This document shows positions 1-6,675 of a stretch of DNA of 12,815 bases, piece after piece. The position numbers and the translations under genes were made by a program. A model generated the notes under the pieces. It worked only from the letters and a program-made list of their open reading frames with translations. It was not told where the DNA came from and did not search any database. Numbering within the stretch: position 1 is the first letter of the stretch; each line of letters begins with the position of its first letter. Source of the stretch: Oligoflexia bacterium (GTDB taxonomy: Bacteria > Myxococcota_A > UBA796 > UBA2385); contig JAADHA010000660.1 of NCBI GenBank assembly GCA_013152105.1, positions 1-12,815 on the forward strand, read 5' to 3'.

Positions 1-1
1 G

Positions 2-628
2 GTGATGCGTCAGGACGACGACGGGACGGTCACCGGCGGCCTTGATCTGCGCCGTGGCGAAGGCGCGCTGCTGCAGGGCGGTCCAGCCCATCATCACGGC
101 GTTGGTGTCGAGGACGATGAAGCGCGCGGGGCCAGCGTCAAAGGCGTACCAAGGACCGGGCATGACCCAGGTGCTGCGCGTTGGAGAGGAGCCGGGCGAG
201 GACTGTGGGGCGGGCCCGGCGATCTCTGCCCGGGCCCGGTCGCGGTCGAAGGGAGGGTTGCCGTAGTCGTGGTTGCCCAACACGGCGTAGAAGGGCAGGC
301 CCAGGTCGCCGTAGATGCTGGACCACTTGGTGATCCACTGGGGGTCGTCGGGTCCGGTGATGCCCTTGGGGTAGAAGTTGTCGCCCAGGTAGACGACGAA
401 TTGGCAGCCGGGTCCGGTGGCATCGGTCTTGTCCGCACACAACTGTTTGATGGCGGCGGCGACTCGACGCTGGGGATCGTTGCCCTCGCCGGCGTCGCCC
501 AGGGCGATGAAGCGAACCCGCTCGCCAGCGGCGGGCGATGGCGCGGTCGGGTTCACGGTCTGGGGGACCACCGCGGGTCCGGTGGTGCAGCTCAGCAGCA
601 GGACGCCGAGGATCACGATGAGGATCAC
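2..628 (-). CDS. Calcineurin-like metallophosphoesterase, probable lipoprotein, 3' end cut by window edge
   Basis: Only the first 209 codons are inside the window. The order of motifs is that of the purple-acid-phosphatase/TRAP-like branch of metallophosphoesterases: ALGDAGEGN (residues 42-50), YLGDNFY (80-86), VLGNHDY (116-122), then VVVLTHH at the edge (203-209). These supply the Asp, Asn and His ligands of a two-metal centre; the last His motif lies outside. The family hydrolyses phosphate esters; the substrate is unknown. The N-terminus is hydrophobic and runs into LLLSC with Cys14, a lipobox, so I infer an outer-facing lipoprotein. Start choice: GTG at 626-628 overlaps the TGA of the MscS gene (GTGA), the coupling pattern seen elsewhere in this operon. 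No ATG, GTG or TTG lies in frame for at least 30 codons upstream. Oddly, the chosen start leaves no positive charge before the hydrophobic core, whereas the codons just upstream encode Lys-Arg. Confidence 0.85.
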   Translation of the reverse strand, partial: MILIVILGVLLLSCTTGPAVVPQTVNPTAPSPAAGERVRFIALGDAGEGNDPQRRVAAAIKQLCADKTDATGPGCQFVVYLGDNFYPKGITGPDDPQWITKWSSIYGDLGLPFYAVLGNHDYGNPPFDRDRARAEIAGPAPQSSPGSSPTRSTWVMPGPWYAFDAGPARFIVLDTNAVMMGWTALQQRAFATAQIKAAGDRPVVVLTHH

Positions 629-2145
629 GATGGGTCTTTTGGCGGTGGGGGCTCCGCCGGAGCGTTGAGTTGCTGGTCTGCCAGCTCGACGAGCGAACCG
701 CGGAAGGCGTTGGCGTAGCGGGGGTGGACGAGACGAGCCTCGACGATCCACACGTCGGGGCGGTCGGCGTCACGGTACACATTGGGCGCACGGCTGGGCG
801 CGATGTAGGGCGAGAGCAGGGAGAGCTCTTCGAGGCGTTGGCGAACCTGGCCGACGGAGAGGTGGGGGTGGACCGGAACGGGAACCAGCACGGGGGCGTA
901 GGAGTCGGGATCAACTCGCAAGGTCTGCGTCATGATCTGGTGGTTGGGGATGCTGACCATCCGCCCATCGTCGACGGTGATGCGCGTGGCTCGCAAGCCC
1001 AGTCGGTAGACCACGCCACGGTGGGGGCCGATCTCCAGGCGCTTGCCGGGGTTGATCCGATTCTCGATGGTCAGCACCATCCCAGCAAAGAGGTCGGCCA
1101 TCAGGTCGCGAGCGCTCCAGCCGATGGCGAAGGCCAGGGCGACGAGCGCGAAGGGGACGGCCAGACCCCAGCCTCGGGGCAGCAGGGAGAGCGCGGCGAT
1201 CAGGGCGAACAGGATGGTGACGCCGCGCCCGATGCCGGTCAGGGCGGACAAGAGGCGAGGCAGCGCCCCCGACCGTCGCACGCGCCCATGCAGGCGTTCG
1301 GTGATGGCTGAGGCGACGAGAGAGATGATCGCCAGGATGAAGAAGACGGCGGCCCGATGCCCCCCGCTGCGGGGAGGCGGTGGCAGGAAGTCCTCGGCGA
1401 AAGACTGACGGTTGAGGTGGTCGCTGAGCTTTTCGTGCGCCTCGGACTGCTGCGAGGCCGACTGCTGCGAGGCCGACTGCTGCGAGACTGACTGCTGCGA
1501 GCCAGGCTGCTGGGGGACGGCCGCCGCCTCTGTCAGATCCAGTAGCGGCTGCCCAGGACTCAGCGCGCTGGGCGGGACCGGACGCGCATCGACCGAAGTG
1601 GGGGCTGGGGACGCCTCGGCCGGCTCGTGCGGCTCGCTGGGAGAGGATGGCGGTGCAACGGGTGAGGGGCCGAGCAGCTCAACGGGGGGAACAGGACCAA
1701 GTTCGGGCCCGGTGGCGTAGGGATGACCGGGATCGATGACGTCGCCCAGCACGATGTCTACGGTGGGCAGCCCGGCCTGACCAGAGGCTTTGGGAGTCCA
1801 GTCGTCGGGCCAAGGACCCAGGACCGGAACCTGGTCCTGGAAGCGGTCGGCGATCTGGCTTGGCACCCAGTCGGGATGGTCCAGGATCACGGGTCCAAGG
1901 GGCGCTTCGTCTGGAGATGGCTCGGCCTGGCTCGGAGTCTCTGCGGCCTGGCTCGGATCCTCTGCGGCCTGGCTCGGAGTCTCCGCGGCCTGTGTCGAAG
2001 GATCGGCTGGCTCAGTCTGTACGGGAGCAGGGGTCTCCTGGGCGCTCGCAGGCGGTACCAGCAGCGTCCAGAGCAGCGTCCAGAGCAGCGCCCCCAGCAG
2101 CGTCCTGCCCGGCCGGATTCCACGGTGTGCGTTGGTGAAGCTCAT
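625..2145 (-). CDS. MscS-family mechanosensitive channel with long exported low-complexity N-terminal domain
   Basis: 506 residues. Residues 1-35 form a signal peptide ending in ASA before Gln36. Residues 36 to about 260 are rich in Pro, Ser, Gln and Ala, with two short tandem repeats (SQAAETP units at 49-75, SQQSA units at 216-234), and should sit outside the inner membrane. Hydrophobic segments follow at about 264-283, 304-323 and 328-350. The last runs into ARDLMADLFAGMVLTIENR (345-363), the pore-helix-to-beta-domain junction typical of MscS. TVDDGRMVSIPNHQIM (390-405) is the conserved beta-domain segment, and an alpha/beta C-terminal domain ends the protein. MscS channels open under membrane tension and release solutes in osmotic downshock. 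The ATG overlaps the TGA of the upstream antiporter-NTPase (ATGA, 2142-2145) and has a clear GGAGG at 2154-2158. Family is certain; whether it is tension-gated or tuned by the N-terminal domain is inference. Confidence 0.93.
   Translation of the reverse strand: MSFTNAHRGIRPGRTLLGALLWTLLWTLLVPPASAQETPAPVQTEPADPSTQAAETPSQAAEDPSQAAETPSQAEPSPDEAPLGPVILDHPDWVPSQIADRFQDQVPVLGPWPDDWTPKASGQAGLPTVDIVLGDVIDPGHPYATGPELGPVPPVELLGPSPVAPPSSPSEPHEPAEASPAPTSVDARPVPPSALSPGQPLLDLTEAAAVPQQPGSQQSVSQQSASQQSASQQSEAHEKLSDHLNRQSFAEDFLPPPPRSGGHRAAVFFILAIISLVASAITERLHGRVRRSGALPRLLSALTGIGRGVTILFALIAALSLLPRGWGLAVPFALVALAFAIGWSARDLMADLFAGMVLTIENRINPGKRLEIGPHRGVVYRLGLRATRITVDDGRMVSIPNHQIMTQTLRVDPDSYAPVLVPVPVHPHLSVGQVRQRLEELSLLSPYIAPSRAPNVYRDADRPDVWIVEARLVHPRYANAFRGSLVELADQQLNAPAEPPPPKDPS
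1445..1519 (-). repeat. 15-bp tandem repeat inside the MscS gene
   Basis: Five units of 15 bp. The first two are identical, the next two differ in the last bases and the fifth is degraded. They encode SQQSA-type pentapeptides at residues 216-234 of the channel's exported domain, so copy-number change would keep the frame. Confidence 0.85.
1920..2003 (-). repeat. 21-bp tandem repeat inside the MscS gene
   Basis: Four units of 21 bp encode the heptapeptide theme PSQAAET (residues about 48-75) just after the signal peptide cleavage site. The outer units are more diverged than the inner two. Unit length is a multiple of three, so expansion or contraction stays in frame. Confidence 0.85.
2060..2107 (-). 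repeat. 12-bp tandem repeat encoding the signal-peptide core
   Basis: Four 12-bp units, two of them identical, encode the hydrophobic core LLGALLWTLLWTLL of the MscS signal peptide. The core itself therefore appears to have grown by in-frame duplication. Confidence 0.75.
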
Positions 2146-5100
2146 CCGACCAGCCTCCGCTCGCGCAGGATGCGGTAGATGGCGCCCGCCAGCTCTTCGC
2201 GGAAGCAGTAGGCGTCGTGTTCATTGCGCCTGAGCAGGCCCCAGTGGGTCAAGCGAGCCAGCAGGGCGCGGCTCTTCTCGACGGGAAGCTGGAACTGGAT
2301 GGCGTGGTTCTCGGCGGTGATGCGGCCGCTGCGGGCGACCTGGCGCAGGGTGATGATCAGGTCATCAGGCAGGTCGCGCAGGGCACGCACGGGGGGAGGA
2401 GGAGGTGACCCGAGCCACGCCGTGTCGGTGTTCGAGTCGATGGCGGTGATGCTGGCCATCCACAAGCGAAGCGCGTCCCCGAGTACGCCGCCGCTGTCAC
2501 GGTGCAGGGCGTTGAAGTAGTGCTGTTCGAAGAGGGCCAGTTCGCGTGCGCGAGGGTTGAGGGCGTCCCGGATCCACCAGGGGAAGCTGTCTTCGGGACG
2601 GCGAAACTGTAGCTTATAGCCGCTCATCGCGTGTCGCGAGAGGATGGCTCGACGCATGCCTGCCGGGTTGAGGGCTTCCAGGTCCATGCGCTCGGGAAAG
2701 GCGTCGTGGAGGGGCACGGGGCGGTCCGCGTAGGCCCACACGGGGCGCTCTGCCGCGACCAGCCAGCCGACCTGGCTGCTGGTCGCCACCACGCCCGCCA
2801 CGAAGCGACGCAGCAGATCGAAGCCCCCGGGGCGGATGTCGAAGAGCCAACGGAAGCCGTCCACGGTGATGATGGTGGGGCGAGCGTGGGCTGCGGCCAG
2901 GCGTGCGATGGTGATCATCTCTTCGACGAGCTGAGCGTCCAGTCCGGGTGCTTCCAGTTCGAAGCGGTGGATCCGGGCGCGGTCGCCCAGCCCGCGGATC
3001 AGCGCCTGCTGGACGGCGCCCTTGCCCATGCCGCTGACCCCGACGCCGGCGACGGCGCGGCTGCTGCCTGGACCCTCGCCGATGAGGACACGCCGCAAGC
3101 GCGAGACTTCGTCTTCTCGACCCGCCAGCATATCGCCGGCTTCAAGCGCACGATCACTGAACAGACGGCGATAGGCGATGGGGATCTCGACGCGTTCCTG
3201 CGGCGGCGCGAAGGCGGGACCCCGCCTGTCCTCGGCGTTGGGCAGGCCCATGATCTTGCGGGCTTCATGCAGCGCGTCCTCGCCCAGGGTCGCGCGTGCG
3301 ACGTGCAGGATCCGCCCGGCCAGGCTGGCGGCGCGGGTGGCGGCGCTGGCCAACTCGCGCCGGCCCTGGGCCAGGGTGCGCTGGGCCAGGCGGGCCCGGA
3401 TCTCGGCGACCTGTCCAGATACCAGGACATTGCGCAGGCGGTCGAGGTTGCCCAGAACCGCGGTGTGTACGCTGGATTGGACCTCGTCGGCGAGCTGATC
3501 GGTCTGGGTCTGCAGTTCTTGGGCCCGCCGGGCCAGACGGCGCAGGGTGGCGGCCAGGGACTGCTCCAGGGCCTGCATGCTGTCGTCTGCGTTGGCCGCC
3601 GTGTTGCCGGTCCCAAGCTCGGCGCGGGCCAGCTCGGCGTGGAAGACCAACATCCGGTCGATGTCTTCGATCCCGCGAGCGAAGGAGTCGACCCGGTCCT
3701 GGAGCTGCTTGGCGAGGTCGGACAGCTCGCGACCGGTCTCGCTCTCGATGAAGGCCCGGACGAGGTCTCGGAAGGCGATGTCGACGAGGGGCGGAGGGAC
3801 GGGGATGCCTCGGCCGGTGGGACCGCCCGGGTCGAAGACGACCTGGTAGCGGTCGGTGAGCCCGTCGACCGCGCCGGTGAGCGTGACCATCAGGGTCTCG
3901 AAGGGGGGCTGGGCGCGCACCGTGCCGCGGTATTGCTGGGCGATACCGACGACCTCGTCGACGACCCTGGACACCGGCAGGAGCAGGGCTTCGACCGCGT
4001 TGAGCACGATCTCGGGGTCCGTGGGTGCTTCGTGCAAGAGCTGCCCGACCCGGACGACGGCTTCGTCCATGGCGTCCTGGACGCGGCCGAGCTGCAGGCT
4101 CATACGACCGCGCACGTCGCGGGCGGCTTCTTGGGCGATGCCCAGGGTCTCACCGCGAACCTGCTCGGTCAGCCGGATGACATCTAGCTCCATGGCCAGG
4201 GCGGCCGCGCTGCCGCCGGTGTGTTGGCTGGCGCTGTCCAGGCCGTCGAAGATGGCGGCGGTCGCGCGGCCGCTGGCCTCGTAGATGCGTGAGAAGCGGT
4301 AGTCTCGCGCCACCAGGGCCGGCGTACCGGCCACGGTCAGCAGCTCGGCGTACTCTCGGTAGGCGCGGCCCAGCGCCGCCGCGCTGACCCGGACGATCTC
4401 GTCCGAGAAGCGGTCGATGGCTTGGGTCAGCAGGTGGAACTCTTCTTCCAGCTCTTCGCGCAGGTGGCCGAGCAGCTCGACCCGACGCGCGGTGTCGACG
4501 ACCGGTGGTGCGTCTCTGTGCTTGTCTGGCTGTGGGGGGCCCTGGGCCTGGGCCTGGGCCTGGGCCTGGGCGGTCTCGATGACCTGGTCCAGGGTGTGAT
4601 CGAAGGCTTCAAAGAGGTTGCGGGTGCGCGCCAGGATGAAGTGCTCTTCAAGGATCATCACGCCGACAGCGTCACGCAGGTAGATCGGGATCTGTCCGAC
4701 CAGCACGAAGCGCGCGATGGCGCGGGGCTCGATGATGCGCAGGGGTGTGTCGCCGACCAGCCGGCGGAGGAACATCCAGACTCGGGCGAGGGTGCGGCGC
4801 GCGCGGACCCATGCGGTGTCTGTGTCGCGAGGGGCGATGTGTTCGGGGAGGAGGGGGGCGGTCAGCGCCGCGGGGAGGGCCTGGCAACAGCGCTCGACAC
4901 TCTCGAAGAGGGCGGCGATGGCCTTGTGTTCGGTGCGGAAGTCGACGCTGGCGGCGCGGTCCAGCAGCAGCGCCTTCCAGTGGTCCGCCAGCTCGCCCCG
5001 TTGCAGGGCCAGCGCGGTCCACAGGTCTTCGTCCGACACATTCGGGTCGGCTGCCTGGAGGGTAGCCCTGCGGTGGCTGCGCAAGAATTCCTTGCGGAGG

Positions 5101-5990
5101 AGCTGGCTGAAGCTGAGCGCGGACTCTCGACGCCGCGCCACGACGCCGTAGCGCAGGTCCCGGACCATGGCGTCCAGGTCGCGTTGGAGCTCGCGGCACT
5201 GCTCATCCAGACGGCGGTCGCCCGTCCGAGGGGCACCGCCCCAGGGATCGAAGTCGGGGCGGCCGGGCTCGGGCAGCCACTGGGCCATCCGGGTCGGGGG
5301 AACGGGTTGTTGGGGTGCGCGCGCGGCTTCCTCGGTCTCGGGGTCGAGCATGGCGGTGGCGGTGGCGGCGGCGGCGGCGGCTTCGCGGTCGATCTCTCCG
5401 GCTTCTCCAGAGAGGCTTAAGGACCACTTCAACAGCACCGGTCCGATCATCTCGTTGAGGGCGATGGCGGCCAGGCCGAGGGTCTCGAAGTCCATGCCCC
5501 AGCCGTCGAAGTCGTGGCCGACGGCCAGCGCGATCGTCAGGGCGATGCCGGCCTGCGGGGCCAGGCCCAGGAAGGCGTAGCGGCGGACGCTGTCGGGGAG
5601 CGGGACCAGGCGGGCCGAGAGGCGAGCCGCGGCGAGATAGCCCCCCAGGCGCAAGACGACGATGGCCAGGGCGAAGGGGGCCATCGTGGTGATGGCGTCG
5701 ACGTGCAGGTCGGCGCCGACCAGGGTGAAGAAGAGCACGTAGACCGGGTGACTCAGCCGGGTCGCGACAGCCTTGAAGAGCTTGCCCTGGCCGGTCGCGT
5801 TGTTGAGCAGCGCGCCGGCGGTCAGGAAGGTCAGCAGGGGAGAGGCGTCCAGGCCGGTCGCGACCCACGACGCCACGAAGCACAGGCCGACCACGGCGAT
5901 GAGCGCGTCACCTGCCAAGTGCTTGAGCGCCGCGGCGGCCAGCCCCGAGCAGCAGGGAGCGGCCAAGCTGGGCCAACACATCGGCCGCAT
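2142..5990 (-). CDS. Antiporter second half fused to helical region, P-loop NTPase and winged-helix-like C-terminus
   Basis: 1282 residues from the ATG at 5988-5990; the authentic reading probably enters this frame at 5942 from the preceding reading frame. ORF residues 17 to about 195 are the C-terminal half of a CPA-type sodium/proton exchanger: HPVYVLFFTLVGADLHVDA (81-99), FLGLAPQAGIALTIALAVG (140-158) and AIALNEMIGPVLLKW (175-189) match the family's late helices. Then come Ala-rich and Pro-rich linkers, about 700 mostly helical residues (250-950) with an Ala-Gln dipeptide run near 474-484, and a P-loop module: AGREDEV (956-962), Walker A-like GVSGMGKG (984-991), Walker B-like TIITVDG (1039-1045). 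The final 75 residues look like a winged helix. I infer a nucleotide-controlled transporter or a transporter-anchored signalling ATPase. Walker A ends in Gly where Ser or Thr is usual. The first 16 residues from this ATG (Cys- and Pro-rich) are unlike a natural N-terminus. Domain calls are firm for the antiporter, good for the NTPase, tentative for the winged helix. Confidence 0.85.
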   Translation of the reverse strand: MRPMCWPSLAAPCCSGLAAAALKHLAGDALIAVVGLCFVASWVATGLDASPLLTFLTAGALLNNATGQGKLFKAVATRLSHPVYVLFFTLVGADLHVDAITTMAPFALAIVVLRLGGYLAAARLSARLVPLPDSVRRYAFLGLAPQAGIALTIALAVGHDFDGWGMDFETLGLAAIALNEMIGPVLLKWSLSLSGEAGEIDREAAAAAATATAMLDPETEEAARAPQQPVPPTRMAQWLPEPGRPDFDPWGGAPRTGDRRLDEQCRELQRDLDAMVRDLRYGVVARRRESALSFSQLLRKEFLRSHRRATLQAADPNVSDEDLWTALALQRGELADHWKALLLDRAASVDFRTEHKAIAALFESVERCCQALPAALTAPLLPEHIAPRDTDTAWVRARRTLARVWMFLRRLVGDTPLRIIEPRAIARFVLVGQIPIYLRDAVGVMILEEHFILARTRNLFEAFDHTLDQVIETAQAQAQAQAQGPPQPDKHRDAPPVVDTARRVELLGHLREELEEEFHLLTQAIDRFSDEIVRVSAAALGRAYREYAELLTVAGTPALVARDYRFSRIYEASGRATAAIFDGLDSASQHTGGSAAALAMELDVIRLTEQVRGETLGIAQEAARDVRGRMSLQLGRVQDAMDEAVVRVGQLLHEAPTDPEIVLNAVEALLLPVSRVVDEVVGIAQQYRGTVRAQPPFETLMVTLTGAVDGLTDRYQVVFDPGGPTGRGIPVPPPLVDIAFRDLVRAFIESETGRELSDLAKQLQDRVDSFARGIEDIDRMLVFHAELARAELGTGNTAANADDSMQALEQSLAATLRRLARRAQELQTQTDQLADEVQSSVHTAVLGNLDRLRNVLVSGQVAEIRARLAQRTLAQGRRELASAATRAASLAGRILHVARATLGEDALHEARKIMGLPNAEDRRGPAFAPPQERVEIPIAYRRLFSDRALEAGDMLAGREDEVSRLRRVLIGEGPGSSRAVAGVGVSGMGKGAVQQALIRGLGDRARIHRFELEAPGLDAQLVEEMITIARLAAAHARPTIITVDGFRWLFDIRPGGFDLLRRFVAGVVATSSQVGWLVAAERPVWAYADRPVPLHDAFPERMDLEALNPAGMRRAILSRHAMSGYKLQFRRPEDSFPWWIRDALNPRARELALFEQHYFNALHRDSGGVLGDALRLWMASITAIDSNTDTAWLGSPPPPPVRALRDLPDDLIITLRQVARSGRITAENHAIQFQLPVEKSRALLARLTHWGLLRRNEHDAYCFREELAGAIYRILRERRLVG
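2154..2158 (-). promoter_or_regulatory. Ribosome-binding site of the MscS gene
   Basis: GGAGG on the coding strand, 8 nt before the ATG at 2143-2145, inside the last codons of the antiporter-NTPase. It supports the long form of the channel with its signal peptide. Confidence 0.65.
4541..4570 (-). repeat. Hexanucleotide repeat in the antiporter-NTPase gene
   Basis: Five perfect CCTGGG units (plus strand) encode an Ala-Gln dipeptide run near residues 475-484 of the large reading frame, followed by a Pro-rich linker. It marks a flexible break in the helical region and can slip without loss of frame. Confidence 0.85.
5351..5381 (-). repeat. GCC/ACC trinucleotide run encoding a poly-Ala linker
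   Basis: A run of GGC and GGT triplets (plus strand) encodes the Ala/Thr-rich stretch at ORF residues 204-213. It follows directly after the last antiporter helix and separates the membrane domain from the cytoplasmic region. Confidence 0.7.
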
Positions 5991-6675
5991 CGCTGCTGTG
6001 ACCGCCCGCGCCGGTCAGGGCCTGGCCGATCGCCACGGCGATCGCGAAGAGCACCACCACCTGGATATTGTTGATGATGACGGTGGTCAGGATGGTGTCG
6101 GTGAAGCGCCCCTTGGCCCGAGCCTCGCTCATCACGGCCAGGCTGACGGGCGGGCTGGCTGCCATCATCACGACGCCCAGCAGCAGCCCCACGGTGATGG
6201 TCAAAGGCCAGCCGGCCTGGTCCAGCCAGGGCAGGGCGATGCCGGGCACGATCCCGCTGGTCGCGGTGGCAAAGGCCAGGCCCCCGGCGAGGCTCAACAC
6301 GATGAGGGCCAGGGACAGGACGGTGACGCCCTTCCACTGCTTCACCAGTCCGCCGATCTCCAGGGCCGCGCCGGCTTCCATGGCGATGAGGGCGATGGCC
6401 AGGATGTCGAAGATCTTGAGCTGGGCGATGACTTCCGCGTCGAGCAGGCCCAGGAAGTGGGGCCCGCAGGCCACGCCGGTCAAGAGATAGCCGGTGATGT
6501 GGGGGAGGTGGACCTTTTCGGCCAGCGCTCCCAGCGTGTAGGCCGCCAGGATGATGAAGCCGAAGGCCACCATCGCCAGGGCAGAGCCCGTCGCGTCGCC
6601 GTGCAGGGCCGTGAAGGAGCCCAGCTCGGCCATGGTCCAGAAGAGTACCGCGACGATCAGCAGCTTCCGGAGCAT
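5908..6675 (-). CDS. Antiporter first half (CPA/KefB-type exchanger domain), frame-shifted from its second half
   Basis: 255 residues; residues 1-244 are exchanger sequence and the last 11 are out-of-frame. After an extra N-terminal hydrophobic helix (3-21), the CPA core begins. LPHITGYLLTGVACGP (57-72) is the hallmark early-helix motif of KefB/NhaA-like exchangers. AIALIAMEAGAALEI (93-107) matches the Gly/Glu-rich helix that follows, and AASPPVSLAVMSE (172-184) matches the unwound helix-4 region. At the ion site, where the family has Asn-Asp, Asp-Asp or Gln-Asp, this protein has Asn-Asn (202-203, IINNIQ). The ATG at 6673-6675 directly abuts the trkH TAG and has GGAGG at 6682-6686, so translation is coupled to trkH. 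Six to seven helices are present, about half of a normal fold; the other half is the next reading frame, reached by dropping one base at 5943-5946. Alone, this half should not transport. Confidence 0.82.
   Translation of the reverse strand: MLRKLLIVAVLFWTMAELGSFTALHGDATGSALAMVAFGFIILAAYTLGALAEKVHLPHITGYLLTGVACGPHFLGLLDAEVIAQLKIFDILAIALIAMEAGAALEIGGLVKQWKGVTVLSLALIVLSLAGGLAFATATSGIVPGIALPWLDQAGWPLTITVGLLLGVVMMAASPPVSLAVMSEARAKGRFTDTILTTVIINNIQVVVLFAIAVAIGQALTGAGGHSSDAADVLAQLGRSLLLGAGRRGAQALGR
5943..5946 (-). other. Frameshift site in a GGGG run joining two antiporter halves
   Basis: On the coding strand the sequence reads CTG CTC GGG GCT GGC in the first frame. Dropping one G gives CTC GGG CTG GCC GCC, which passes straight into the second antiporter half. 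The merged protein would be 1510 residues (244 plus 1266). The junction falls in an amphipathic stretch between exchanger halves, and the first frame ends at a TGA at 5908-5910, 11 codons on. No slippery heptamer or rare-codon/stop signature of a programmed +1 shift is visible. A homopolymer miscount, a recent mutation or two separately translated chains are all possible; I favour an indel. Confidence 0.8.

Noticed and set aside
138..914. Minus-strand open frame of 258 codons
   Set aside because: It runs out of frame across the end of the MscS gene and the phosphoesterase; its Arg/Pro/Thr-rich sequence is a shadow of both.
1445..2003. CRISPR-like array
   Set aside because: The units are contiguous, lack spacers, have lengths divisible by three and encode peptide repeats inside a clear channel gene.
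2631..4187. Long plus-strand open frame of 518 codons
   Set aside because: Antisense to the helical and NTPase part of the large gene; biased composition and no motif.
5908..5990. Programmed ribosomal frameshift
   Set aside because: A +1 shift would be required, and there is no slippery sequence, shifty stop or rare-codon signal at the GGGG run. An indel is simpler.
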